Shown one piece after another: positions 15,860 to 23,496 of a DNA stretch of 33,190 nucleotides. The DNA comes from JANYCG01 sp031365665. Lineage in GTDB: Bacteria > Pseudomonadota > Gammaproteobacteria > Burkholderiales > Burkholderiaceae_C. The first letter of the stretch is position 1, and each line of letters begins with the position of its first letter. The DNA lies in the NCBI GenBank assembly GCA_031365665.1, contig JANLYO010000121.1, forward strand, positions 1 to 33,190, read 5' to 3'. Under the pieces are notes generated by a model. That model made no database searches and was not told the DNA's origin. It was given only the letters and a program-made list of their open reading frames with translations. The translations under genes and the position numbers were made by a program.

Positions 15860-18715
15860 TCAGCTCATTTTGGCAAGTGCCTGTTGCGCTTTGGTTTTGA
15901 CTTCGCCGGTGGCTTCGAGCAAAACTTCTTCGATCAACGCGCGTGCGCCGTCGTGGTCGCCGATGCTGTTGAACTCTTCGGCCAGCGAGAGTTTGGTGGC
16001 CAGCGGGTCTTCAAGCGGTGTAGACGCGGTGATCGGAGTTGGGGACGTGTGGTCTTTGCCTGCGGGCGTGGAGTCTTCCAAATCCAGGGACAGCGAGCCC
16101 AAATCAAACTCCATCAAGCCTGGCGTGGGGGCAGCGGGTGCTGGGGCTTTGGGTGCAAAAGTGGCAAGCGGGCCGGCCACTGTGGTACCAAAGCTGACGG
16201 CCGCCTGCTGCTTGAACTCTTCCAGATCAACCGTGGCAGGCGCTAGCGACAAACCGCCTGACGGCGCAAAACTCGGCATCAGGGGCGCTGGCCGCGAGAC
16301 CTCACCCGAATTGCTCAAACCCGTGATGCCCGGCAAGTCGAACTCCAGCGGCGCGGCTTTGGTCGGCGGCGTCATGGGGGACGACACCGTCGAAGGGCTC
16401 GTCGGCATATCAAAATTCATGTCCAGCGGCGCTGGGCCGGAATCCATCGCCCGCATCTTGGAGGTTTGCTCGGCGCCGCCCAGATCGCTGATGACTTGGG
16501 CGTTGTCTTCGTCCAACGAGAAGTCGAGGTCGAAGTCCAGGTCAACCGAGCTGGCTTGAGCCGGTTGCGCGCTCATCGAGGAGGTGGTGGCATTGAAACT
16601 GTTGGCGGACAGCGCGACGGTTGCAAGCCCCGCTACGGCGGCGGCACTTGCCGTGGCAGCCAACGGCATCGTGGAGACGCCCACTGGCGCAGCTGCTGCC
16701 GCAGCGTTGAGCATTTCCAGCGACGCGGGCTGCGACGGGATGCCGACAGCGATCTGTGGCTTGCCTCCCGGCATATACAGCGGGTTGGAGGGGTCGATGC
16801 CCAGGCCCTGGTCGCAAATCCGCGTCCATTCCGGGCCTTCACCGTTGCAAATTTTGAAGGCTTCGTTGGCCGCCAGCTCAAAATTGCGGGTATCACGGCG
16901 TTTGGCGTAGATCTCCAGCAGTTTTTGGTGGATGGCAATGCGCCCCGCGTTGGTCTTCAGCGCTTCCTTGAGGATTTCTTCGGCCTGGACATCGCGCCCG
17001 TAAGCCAAATACACGTCGGCTTCAGCAACCGGATCCACGTCATCCGCCGCATCGAGCTGGCTAGGCGTGTAGACCATGGAAGAACCCACGCCTTGCTGGC
17101 TGTCCTGGGTGTCCACCTTTTGACCGCCGCTGGCGCCGAAGAAAGAGTCAGGCTGCAGGCGGCTTTCCAGGAAAGCGCTGTCCATTTCCTGCGCTTTTTT
17201 GCGCTGGCGTGCGCGGTACACCCCAAAACCCGCCAACAAGGCCACCAGGCCAGCACCCGCTGCTGGAACCAGCGGGTTTTCGGTCAGTTGGTCGATCAAA
17301 GAAGGCTCTGGCGGCGGTGCCATCGGCGCTTTGGCGACTGGCTTGGCTGGGGCTGAGCTGGCGGGTTTCGCCGCAACCGCAGCCGAAGCAGCGGCAGCAG
17401 ACGCCACTGTGGCAGGTGCGGCCGGTGGCGCGGGCGTGACTGCCGACACAGCAGCCGGTGCGGGCGTCGCAACGGCAGCTACCACGACCGGTGTGACGGC
17501 GGCGGCAGGTTTAGCGCCAGCCGCAGAGGCACCTGCGGCAGGTGCAGCCGGTGTGCCGGACGCGACGGGCGCGGAAGCTGCGCCAAGTTTGGTGAGATCT
17601 GCGTTGATTTTGGCGGTGGCGGCTTTCGTTGCCGCAGCCTCTTTGGCCGCGAGTTCCTTGGCCAGTTTGTCGGCATTGGCTTGGGCCGCCACTGCACCCT
17701 TGGAGAGCGTCAGTTTGTCGGGTGCGGCGGCACCTGGCTTTTTGTCTTCAACTTTCGTCTGCACGCTGCCGCCAGACTGGCGGTCTGCCGTGGCCACTTG
17801 GGCCGTGGGTGCCACACCCGCAAGCTTTTTGCGGAAATCGCCAAAATCGCGGCTTTGCGCGATCACGGTTTGGGTCGCCTCTTTAGCCCCCAGGGCGCTA
17901 GCCTGCTCAGCCGTGGGCACATTCAGCACCGCGCCGCTCTTGATGCGGTTGAGGTTGCTGTTGATGAAGGCATCCGGGTTGGCGCGCAGCAGCGCCACCA
18001 GCATTTGGTCCAGCGAGACATTGGCCGGTTTGGTGGCCAAGGCAATCTTGCTGGCAGTGTCGCCTGGTTTGACGGTGATCTGGCCCTCGCCAGCCTTGGT
18101 CGGCGCCGTTGACTTGGTGGCCGCCGCAGCTTTGGGCGCAGCGGCTGCGCGTGGCCCCGCGGTCGCAGGGCGCGCCGCTGGCGCTGGGGTTGTAGCCACT
18201 GTAGCGGGGGGAGTTGTTGCCTCTTGAACTGCAGGTGCTGTAACGGGTGCTGCCGCCACGGCGGTTCCGCGCAGGTTGGGCGGATCAAACAACATGGTGT
18301 AGTCGCGCACAATGCGGCCACTGGACCAACTGGCTTCCAGAATCATGTCGACAAACGGGTCGTTGACAGGGCGGTCGCTATTGATCCGGATGAAGCTGCG
18401 GCCATTGGCGCGGCGTTGCAGCGTCACGCGCAGATTCGCCATCGCCGCGTTGTAGTCCAAACCAGCGGCGCGAAAGGCCTCAGGCGACGCTACCGCAGCG
18501 CGCAGCGATGCAGATTCTTCAGCGTTGATCTCCAAAATGTCAATTTCAGCGCGCAGCGGCTCACCCAAGGCCGACTGGACGACGATGGGGCCAAGCGACA
18601 AGGCCTGAACCGTTGGTGCCGACAGGGTCAACAATGCAGCGGCGACAGCCGTGAACGTGGTCTTTTTGGCAAGACGCACCGCAGTTTTGGGCCATCGATG
18701 TGACATTGGGTTCAA
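15860..18715 (-). CDS. fimV: FimV/HubP-family polar landmark protein
   Basis: 951 residues. FimV/HubP proteins are inner-membrane pole organisers that bind peptidoglycan and recruit motility, type IV pilus and chemosensory proteins. Visible layout: signal peptide ending VQA (to ~38); conserved N-terminal domain LSLGPIVVQSALGEPLRAEIDI; Ala/Pro-rich linker; LysM domain (~212-268, ITVKPGDTASKIA); a second long Ala/Pro linker; one membrane helix (~481-500, PLVPAAGAGLVALLAGFGVY); an acidic cytoplasmic part with a TPR-like segment (~560-620); and the terminal FimV domain (last ~50, LATKLSLAEEFNSIGDHDGARALIEEVL). TTG 18715 is preferred because GGAGG lies 8 nt upstream; ATG 18706 has none at proper distance. 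Confidence 0.93.
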   Translation of the reverse strand: MNPMSHRWPKTAVRLAKKTTFTAVAAALLTLSAPTVQALSLGPIVVQSALGEPLRAEIDILEINAEESASLRAAVASPEAFRAAGLDYNAAMANLRVTLQRRANGRSFIRINSDRPVNDPFVDMILEASWSSGRIVRDYTMLFDPPNLRGTAVAAAPVTAPAVQEATTPPATVATTPAPAARPATAGPRAAAAPKAAAATKSTAPTKAGEGQITVKPGDTASKIALATKPANVSLDQMLVALLRANPDAFINSNLNRIKSGAVLNVPTAEQASALGAKEATQTVIAQSRDFGDFRKKLAGVAPTAQVATADRQSGGSVQTKVEDKKPGAAAPDKLTLSKGAVAAQANADKLAKELAAKEAAATKAATAKINADLTKLGAASAPVASGTPAAPAAGASAAGAKPAAAVTPVVVAAVATPAPAAVSAVTPAPPAAPATVASAAAASAAVAAKPASSAPAKPVAKAPMAPPPEPSLIDQLTENPLVPAAGAGLVALLAGFGVYRARQRKKAQEMDSAFLESRLQPDSFFGASGGQKVDTQDSQQGVGSSMVYTPSQLDAADDVDPVAEADVYLAYGRDVQAEEILKEALKTNAGRIAIHQKLLEIYAKRRDTRNFELAANEAFKICNGEGPEWTRICDQGLGIDPSNPLYMPGGKPQIAVGIPSQPASLEMLNAAAAAAPVGVSTMPLAATASAAAVAGLATVALSANSFNATTSSMSAQPAQASSVDLDFDLDFSLDEDNAQVISDLGGAEQTSKMRAMDSGPAPLDMNFDMPTSPSTVSSPMTPPTKAAPLEFDLPGITGLSNSGEVSRPAPLMPSFAPSGGLSLAPATVDLEEFKQQAAVSFGTTVAGPLATFAPKAPAPAAPTPGLMEFDLGSLSLDLEDSTPAGKDHTSPTPITASTPLEDPLATKLSLAEEFNSIGDHDGARALIEEVLLEATGEVKTKAQQALAKMS

Positions 18716-18969
18716 TTTGCTAGCCTCCGTGTTTCACGCATGGGGCAACTATAGCTCGCCGGGCGGAATGCGCCGACACTTTGCCTGACTGCTTCAATCA
18801 AGAAAAGTACCTTAACATCAATGTCTTAGCCTGACAAGCTCAGAAAGCACTTAATGGCCGCAGGTGGAAAATCGCAGCGGCAAGCCCGCCATTTACGTTG
18901 CCAATCGACAACGACCCCCGCCGCGATCAGTTACAGATTATTACGGCCTGCGCCGTCAGGGCTCGTGAA
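18716..18969. other. fimV–asd intergenic region
   Basis: About 250 bp with no gene. On the minus strand a TATAGT hexamer (near 18748-18753) could be a -10 box for fimV. Nothing else is clear. Confidence 0.35.
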
Positions 18970-20109
18970 TCACGCGGCCAACAAAATCCGTAGCATTCGG
19001 CGCAAAGGCTCTGCCGCACCCCACAACAATTGGTCGCCAATGGTGAAGGCCCCCAGATATTCGGGGCCCATCGCCATCTTGCGGATGCGGCCCACCGGAA
19101 TGCCCATGGTGCCGGTGACAGCGACAGGCGTCAGGTCCCTGACGGTGGCTTCGCGCGTGTTGGGCACCACTTTGACCCAGGCGTTGTCGGCAGCGATCAT
19201 GGCCTCAATGTCGGCCAGTGGCACGTCTTTTTTGAGCTTGAACGTCAGCGCCTGGCTGTGGCAACGCATGGCGCCTACACGCACACAAAAGCCGTCAATG
19301 GGCACCGCGCGGGTGCCAGCGAACCCGTCGCCAAGGCCCATGATCTTGTTGGTTTCGGCCATGCCTTTCCACTCTTCCCTGGACACGCCATTGCCGAGGT
19401 CTTTGTCGATCCAGGGGATCAGCGAGCCGCCCAGCGGCACACCGAAGTTGGCGGTTTCGTCCGCCGGCAGGGCCCGCTGTGTGGCGATGACCTGGCGGTC
19501 GATCTCCAGAATGGCGGACTTCGGGTCGTCCAGCAAATGGCGCACGGACGCATTAAGCGTGCCGTATTGCGTCAGCAGTTCGCGCATGTGCTGCGCACCG
19601 CCGCCGCTGGCCGCCTGGTAGGTCTGCGTGCTCATCCACTCCACCAGGCCGGCCTTGTACAGCGCACCCACGCCCATCAGCATGCAGCTCACCGTGCAAT
19701 TGCCGCCGATCCAGTTGTTGCCGCCTGCCAGCAGCGCATTTTTGATCACGGGCATGTTGACCGGGTCGAGGATGATGACGGCATCGTCCCTCATGCGCAG
19801 CGTGGAGGCGGCGTCGATCCAGTGGCCTTTCCAGCCCGCAGCGCGCAGCTTGGGGAACACCTCTGTGGTGTAGTCGCCGCCCTGGGCGGTGATGATGATG
19901 TCGCACTTGCGCAGTGCGGCTATGTCAAAGGCGTCTTTGAGCGTGGTTTCGTTTTTGGCCTGCGCCGGAGCCTTGCCACCCACGTTGGAGGTGGAGAAGA
20001 ACACCGGCTCGATGAGCCCGAAATCGCTTTCGGCGATCATGCGGTCGATCAGCACCGAGCCGACCATGCCGCGCCAGCCTACGAGGCCTACGAGGTTTCC
20101 TGTTTTCAT
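18970..20109 (-). CDS. asd: aspartate-semialdehyde dehydrogenase
   Basis: 379 residues. Asd makes aspartate semialdehyde, the branch point to lysine/diaminopimelate, threonine, methionine and isoleucine. The NADP-binding GWRGMVGSVL lies at 11-20. The catalytic Cys is C138 in IGGNCTVSCM, close to its E. coli position. RVGAMRCHSQALT holds the active-site His. ATG 20107-20109 has AAAGG about 11 nt upstream. It is preceded by a promoter, a 36-codon Thr-rich leader ORF and alternative hairpins (20161-20359), which suggest amino-acid-responsive control. Confidence 0.97.
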   Translation of the reverse strand: MKTGNLVGLVGWRGMVGSVLIDRMIAESDFGLIEPVFFSTSNVGGKAPAQAKNETTLKDAFDIAALRKCDIIITAQGGDYTTEVFPKLRAAGWKGHWIDAASTLRMRDDAVIILDPVNMPVIKNALLAGGNNWIGGNCTVSCMLMGVGALYKAGLVEWMSTQTYQAASGGGAQHMRELLTQYGTLNASVRHLLDDPKSAILEIDRQVIATQRALPADETANFGVPLGGSLIPWIDKDLGNGVSREEWKGMAETNKIMGLGDGFAGTRAVPIDGFCVRVGAMRCHSQALTFKLKKDVPLADIEAMIAADNAWVKVVPNTREATVRDLTPVAVTGTMGIPVGRIRKMAMGPEYLGAFTIGDQLLWGAAEPLRRMLRILLAA

Positions 20110-20160
20110 GTTCAAAGCGCCTTTCAAAATCAATCAGTAATCACTCAGAAGTGGCTGATC

Positions 20161-20215
20161 CCCCGGCTCGTCAGGCTCCGGGGTAGGCGCACGACGAACC
20201 AGGCTACAGCTAGCC
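20161..20215 (-). promoter_or_regulatory. candidate asd attenuator structures
   Basis: In minus-strand order: a first hairpin GGCTA-GCTG-TAGCC (20215-20202) overlapping the leader stop; segment GGTTCGTC (20200-20193); and a stem CCCCGG/CCGGGG (20183-20178 with 20166-20161). GGTTCGTC can instead pair with GACGAGCC (20172-20165; eight pairs, one wobble), which consumes part of the CCGGGG strand. The two folds are therefore mutually exclusive. No T-tract follows the GC stem, so the output may be Rho-dependent or translational. Confidence 0.45.
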
Positions 20216-20320
20216 CTTAATGGTGGTCGTTTTAGTGGTGGCAATGAACGCGCCCAACACAAGGCTTTCCCCAGCGGCAAGGCGCTGGGCGGTGTTGGTG
20301 AGTGCCAAAAATGCGTTCAT
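20210..20320 (-). CDS. Thr-rich leader peptide upstream of asd
   Basis: A 36-codon ORF beginning MNAFLALTNTAQ and ending AFIATTKTTTIKG. Five of the last eleven codons are Thr, interspersed with two Lys and one Ile, all products of the pathway that asd feeds. The layout recalls thrL of enterobacteria, where stalling at Thr/Ile codons controls the thr operon. The ATG is only about 10 nt from the -10 box, so the message would be nearly leaderless. The nearest downstream gene is asd, about 100 bp on. Function is inferred from position and composition. Confidence 0.5.
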   Translation of the reverse strand: MNAFLALTNTAQRLAAGESLVLGAFIATTKTTTIKG

Positions 20321-20329
20321 GACGGGGCC

Positions 20330-20359
20330 ATTATACCTTGATGGAACAGACCGGGGCAA
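20330..20359 (-). promoter_or_regulatory. promoter for the asd leader transcript
   Basis: A consensus TATAAT (20335-20330, minus strand) lies 18 nt after TTGCCC (20359-20354). Transcription should start about 7 nt further, at or just before the leader ATG (20320). The promoter lies just downstream of the higA stop codon, partly in its last codons' vicinity. Confidence 0.65.
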
Positions 20360-20364
20360 GGTCA

Positions 20365-20676
20365 TCACACTGCCATTGGTACGACTTCTTTTTCGATTTT
20401 TCTGGCGATAGTTTTTTGCGCGACCTTCACTTCGTAGGTCGACTGGAGGTTCATCCATGTCTGCACATCACCTCCAAAGAAACGCACCAGCCGGAACGCC
20501 GTGTCCACTGTGACGCCACGCCGCTCCAGAACAATGTCATTGATGCGCGACGCAGGAACCCGTACGGCTGCTGCGAGCGCATTTGAACTCATGCCCAGTG
20601 GCTTGAGATAGTCTTCGCGCAGAATCTCCCCGGGGTGAACCGGACGCATGGCGTTTTTGGGGGCTGGAATGCTCAT
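20365..20676 (-). CDS. higA: HigA-type antitoxin
   Basis: A 103-residue HTH (XRE/VapI-type) antitoxin. The HigA opening RPVHPGEILREDYLKPLGMSSNALAAAVRVP is followed by SRINDIVLERRGVTVDTAFRLVRFFG, the family's helix-turn-helix and C-terminal helices. It binds and neutralises HigB and represses their shared promoter. It follows higB by 15 bp with AAGGAG in the gap. It sits between leuB and asd, splitting the usual leu–asd order. Confidence 0.93.
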   Translation of the reverse strand: MSIPAPKNAMRPVHPGEILREDYLKPLGMSSNALAAAVRVPASRINDIVLERRGVTVDTAFRLVRFFGGDVQTWMNLQSTYEVKVAQKTIARKIEKEVVPMAV

Positions 20677-20691
20677 TTCAAACTCCTTGTG

Positions 20692-20970
20692 TCAGTGGTA
20701 GTCCACAATTTCAACGTCGTAAACACCGTCAGTCTTCCAGACAAAACAGATGCGCCATTGGTCATTGATACGGATGCTGTGCTCGCCCTTGCGGTTGCCA
20801 ACCAAGGCCTCCAGCCGATTCCCCGGCGGAACCCGCAAGGCATCCAAAGTCGCCGCCGAATCCAGTTGTTGCAGCTTCCGCTCGGCGATTGAAAGGATGT
20901 TGACCAACCGTTTGACTCTGACCCCCGCAAACAACTCGGCAGTGTCTTTGTCTGCAAACGAAAGGATCAT
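20692..20970 (-). CDS. higB: HigB-type toxin (RelE superfamily)
   Basis: A 92-residue ribosome-dependent mRNA interferase of the HigB/RelE fold. It carries the near-canonical HigB pattern: IAERKLQQLDSAATLDALRVPPGNRLEALVG, then GEHSIRINDQWRICFVW and the terminal DVEIVDYH. These include the Arg and C-terminal His expected in the active site. The toxin-first order is normal for higBA. The ATG lies almost at the predicted transcription start, with no ribosome site, so translation may be leaderless. Confidence 0.93.
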   Translation of the reverse strand: MILSFADKDTAELFAGVRVKRLVNILSIAERKLQQLDSAATLDALRVPPGNRLEALVGNRKGEHSIRINDQWRICFVWKTDGVYDVEIVDYH

Positions 20971-20973
20971 GTC

Positions 20974-21006
20974 TGTATTTTATACCGTTTACCGGTAATC
21001 GGCAAT
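20974..21006 (-). promoter_or_regulatory. higBA promoter with palindromic operator
   Basis: On the minus strand TTGCCG, a 17-nt spacer and TAAAAT end about 6 nt before the higB ATG. Inside the spacer is the perfect palindrome TTACCGGTAA (20989-20998). That is the expected place for HigA to block RNA polymerase. Confidence 0.6.
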
Positions 21007-21019
21007 TTGAAAGCCATTG

Positions 21020-22093
21020 TCAGGCTTTCAGCGCCTTGACGACAGCGTCGCCCATCTGCACCGTTCCCACCTTCGTCGTGCCGTCCGAATAAATGTCTGC
21101 CGTCCGCAGGCCCTGCGACAAAACCGCCTTGACCGCAGCCTCGATGCGGTCCGCAGCGGCGGGCTGGCCCAAAGAGAAGCGCAGCATCATGGCGGCACTC
21201 AAAATGGTCGCCAGCGGGTTGGCAATGCCTTTGCCGGCGATGTCGGGCGCGCTGCCGTGGCTGGGTTCGTACAGGCCCTGGTTCGACGCGTTCAGGCTGG
21301 CAGAGGGCAACATGCCGATGCTGCCGGTCAGCATGGCGGCCTCGTCCGAGAGGATGTCGCCAAACATGTTGCCGGTGACGACCACGTCAAATTTCTTGGG
21401 TGCGCGTACCAGTTGCATGGCGGCGTTGTCCACGTACATGTGGTCCAGCGCCACGTCGGGGTACTGCTTGCCGACTTCGGTGACCACGTCTTTCCAGAAC
21501 TGGAAGGTCTCCAGCACATTGGCCTTGTCCACACTGGTCACCCGCTTGCTGCGCTTCTGCGCCGCCTGGAAGGCCACGTGGGCAATGCGCTCGATCTCGG
21601 GCCGCGTGTAGCGCATGGTGTCGAAGGCTTCTTCGGCGCCGGGGAAGTTGCCGTCAGGCGAGGTGCGGCGGCCGCGCGGCTGGCCGAAATAGATGTCGCC
21701 GGTCAGTTCGCGGATGATCAAAATGTCAAGGCCCGCGATCAGCTCGGGCTTGAGGCTGGAGGCACCGACCAACTCCTCGTAACAAATGGCGGGACGGAAA
21801 TTGGCAAACAGGCCGAGGTTTTTGCGCAGACCCAGAATCGCCTGCTCGGGGCGGAACTGGCGCTCCAGTTTGTCAAACTTCCAGTCGCCCACGGCGCCAA
21901 ACAAAATGGCGTCGGCGTCTTTGGCAAGTTTGAGGGTTGACTCTGGCAGCGGGTGGCCGTGCGCCTCGTAGGCCGCGCCACCGACCAGCGCCGTCTCCAT
22001 CTCAAACTTCAAATCCAGCGTATGGAGCACTTTGACGGCCTCGGCGACAATTTCGGTGCCGATGCCGTCACCCGGCAAAACTGCAATTTTCAT
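21020..22093 (-). CDS. leuB: 3-isopropylmalate dehydrogenase
   Basis: 357 residues. LeuB oxidises and decarboxylates 3-isopropylmalate to 2-ketoisocaproate in leucine synthesis. Typical segments are the start KIAVLPGDGIGTEIVAEAVKVL, the substrate region with conserved Arg (QAILGLRKNLGLFANFRP), and DNAAMQLVRAPKKFDVVVTGNMFGDILSDEAAMLTGSIGMLPSASL with the metal-binding Asp residues. The upstream 118 bp contain repeat copy D, which runs into the start codon, and a perfect palindrome at 22175-22189. leuB may thus have its own promoter separate from leuCD. Confidence 0.97.
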   Translation of the reverse strand: MKIAVLPGDGIGTEIVAEAVKVLHTLDLKFEMETALVGGAAYEAHGHPLPESTLKLAKDADAILFGAVGDWKFDKLERQFRPEQAILGLRKNLGLFANFRPAICYEELVGASSLKPELIAGLDILIIRELTGDIYFGQPRGRRTSPDGNFPGAEEAFDTMRYTRPEIERIAHVAFQAAQKRSKRVTSVDKANVLETFQFWKDVVTEVGKQYPDVALDHMYVDNAAMQLVRAPKKFDVVVTGNMFGDILSDEAAMLTGSIGMLPSASLNASNQGLYEPSHGSAPDIAGKGIANPLATILSAAMMLRFSLGQPAAADRIEAAVKAVLSQGLRTADIYSDGTTKVGTVQMGDAVVKALKA

Positions 22094-22135
22094 AGCAAAC
22101 TATCCAATAAACACGAGGGATAATGCCTCAAAAAT
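22092..22135 (+). repeat. AT-rich dispersed repeat, copy D (abuts the leuB start)
   Basis: ATAGCAAACTATCCAATAAA, then CACGAGGGATAATGCC and an A-tract. This matches copy C from its ATAGC onward with scattered differences and a short gap. The first two bases belong to the leuB ATG. The hairpin's left arm would lie in the leuB coding sequence (TGCAATTTTC), where it is degenerate. Confidence 0.65.
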
Positions 22136-22174
22136 TATAAAAAAACGGCTGGGAGGCTCTTCAAGGCAAAATCG

Positions 22175-22189
22175 TACCCAATTTGGGTA
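22175..22189. promoter_or_regulatory. palindromic operator candidate upstream of leuB
   Basis: TACCCAATTTGGGTA is a perfect 7+1+7 palindrome about 80 nt upstream of leuB. A close relative (12 of 14) lies at 25248-25261 upstream of leuC. Confidence 0.5.
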
Positions 22190-22211
22190 TGATCGCTCGT
22201 TTTCCAGCGCG

Positions 22212-22856
22212 TTAAGCGGTATGAGCCAGCCAGGGCTTCTGCGCCAGCCGCGCTGCTTCAAACGCCTTGATCTTGTCGGCATTGCGCAGTGTCAGGCCAA
22301 TGTCGTCAAAGCCATTGAGCAGGCAGTATTTGCGGAACGGCTGCATGTCGAAGGGCAACTCTTCACCCTGCGGTTTCACCACCACTTGGCGCGCAAGGTC
22401 GATGGTGAGCTGGTAGCCGGGGAAGGCCAGGGCTTCGTCAAACAGCGCGCCCACTTGCGCATCAGGCAGCACGATGGGCAAGAGGCCGTTCTTGAAACTG
22501 TTGTTGAAGAAGATGTCGGCGTAAGACGGCGCGATGATGGCCCGAAAGCCGTATTGGTCCAGCGCCCAGGGCGCGTGTTCGCGCGAGGAGCCGCAGCCAA
22601 AATTTTTGCGCGCCAAAAGAACCGAAGCTCCGGCGTAGCGAGGCTGGTTTAGCACAAAGTCCGGGTTGGGCTGGCGCGTGGCCGGGTCCTGGCCGGGGTA
22701 GCCGGCGTCTTTGAATCGCCATTCGTCAAACAGGTTTTCGCCAAAACCGGTCTTCTTGATCGACTTCAAAAACTGCTTGGGAATGATCGCGTCGGTGTCA
22801 ACGTTTTCGCGGTCCATCGGGGCGACAAGGCCCTTGTGTACGGTGAATTTTTGCAT
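22212..22856 (-). CDS. leuD: 3-isopropylmalate dehydratase small subunit
   Basis: 214 residues, the swivelling domain that completes the LeuC active site. Markers are the start FTVHKGLVAPMDRENVDTDAIIPKQFLK and the FGCGSSREHAPWAL loop, whose Arg binds substrate. The ATG lies only 18 bp after the hicB stop, so leuD is read on a transcript that also carries leuC, the entericidin gene and hicAB. Confidence 0.97.
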   Translation of the reverse strand: MQKFTVHKGLVAPMDRENVDTDAIIPKQFLKSIKKTGFGENLFDEWRFKDAGYPGQDPATRQPNPDFVLNQPRYAGASVLLARKNFGCGSSREHAPWALDQYGFRAIIAPSYADIFFNNSFKNGLLPIVLPDAQVGALFDEALAFPGYQLTIDLARQVVVKPQGEELPFDMQPFRKYCLLNGFDDIGLTLRNADKIKAFEAARLAQKPWLAHTA

Positions 22857-22874
22857 GATGAAGTTGGGTTTGTT

Positions 22875-23087
22875 TCAGGCAAACATCAGTTTGCCGCGGG
22901 CCACTGGAATTGACCGCCCCGAGGACATGGCGGTTTCAATCCAGTCGTCGATTACGACCTGGGCGTTGGCCAAAGCTTCTTGGTGCGTTGCGCCATCAGC
23001 CATGCAGCCCGGCAACTCTGGCACCTCGGCCAGATAAGCCGAATCTGCTTCGCTCCAATAAATGATGATCTCAAACTTGTTATTCAT
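22875..23087 (-). CDS. hicB: HicB-like antitoxin (short form)
   Basis: A 70-residue HicB-fold protein: FEIIIYWSEADSAYLAEVPELPGCMADGATHQEALANAQVVIDDWIETA is the canonical partial RNase H-like domain that blocks HicA. Unlike many HicB proteins it has no C-terminal DNA-binding domain, so it probably cannot autoregulate its promoter. That fits its position inside a leu operon with no obvious promoter. It overlaps hicA by 8 bp and precedes leuD by 18 bp. Confidence 0.88.
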   Translation of the reverse strand: MNNKFEIIIYWSEADSAYLAEVPELPGCMADGATHQEALANAQVVIDDWIETAMSSGRSIPVARGKLMFA

Positions 23088-23346
23088 GATCGACCTCGCT
23101 CAGATGTAGTTTGTATTTGACAATCAGTTCTCTGACCTGCTTGACTTGATAGGGCTTTGCCGCCGAGCCTTTGGCTTGGATATTGATGATTTCATCAACG
23201 CCAGGCTTGGTGAAAATGTGGTGCGATCCCTTGATCCGCTTGTCAAACTCCAACCTGGAAAGCAACTTGACAAGTTCTAAAAAACTGATGCTTTGATCCC
23301 CTTGGCCAGAGAGAACGCTCAACAGCAGTTTTTGAAGTTGGCTCAT
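23080..23346 (-). CDS. hicA: HicA-type toxin (mRNA interferase)
   Basis: An 88-residue protein of the HicA double-stranded-RNA-binding fold. The catalytic His region is KGSHHIFTKPG (GSHHIF at 40-45), followed by IINIQAKGSAAKPYQVKQVRELI, the family's AKPYQVKQVR block. HicA cleaves mRNA. Its ATG overlaps the stop of the entericidin gene as ATGA, so toxin translation is coupled to that lipoprotein gene and to leuC transcription. Confidence 0.87.
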   Translation of the reverse strand: MSQLQKLLLSVLSGQGDQSISFLELVKLLSRLEFDKRIKGSHHIFTKPGVDEIINIQAKGSAAKPYQVKQVRELIVKYKLHLSEVDHE

Positions 23347-23474
23347 TTTTTCTTCGTCGCATCTTCAATTTTTTCACCCGCTTTTTGGATGTCCTGGCCT
23401 ATGCCTTTGACCGTGTTGCAGCCCATCAAAACACAGGCCAGCAAAGCGCTGGCGCAGAGTGTGAGAACTTTCAT
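23343..23474 (-). CDS. entericidin A/B-family lipoprotein
   Basis: A 43-residue protein: MKVLTLCASALLACVLMGCN, then TVKGIGQDIQKAGEKIEDATKKK. The first 19 residues form a lipoprotein signal with lipobox VLMGC, so the mature lipopeptide (~25 residues) would begin at Cys19. The remainder is the entericidin amphipathic helix. The AAGGA site 6 nt before the ATG is strong. Entericidins form an antidote/bacteriolytic lipoprotein pair in E. coli. Here a single copy sits 22 bp after leuC, as in related Burkholderiales, and its TGA overlaps hicA. Confidence 0.9.
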   Translation of the reverse strand: MKVLTLCASALLACVLMGCNTVKGIGQDIQKAGEKIEDATKKK

Positions 23475-23496
23475 GACAATTCCTTAAACGTGGGGT

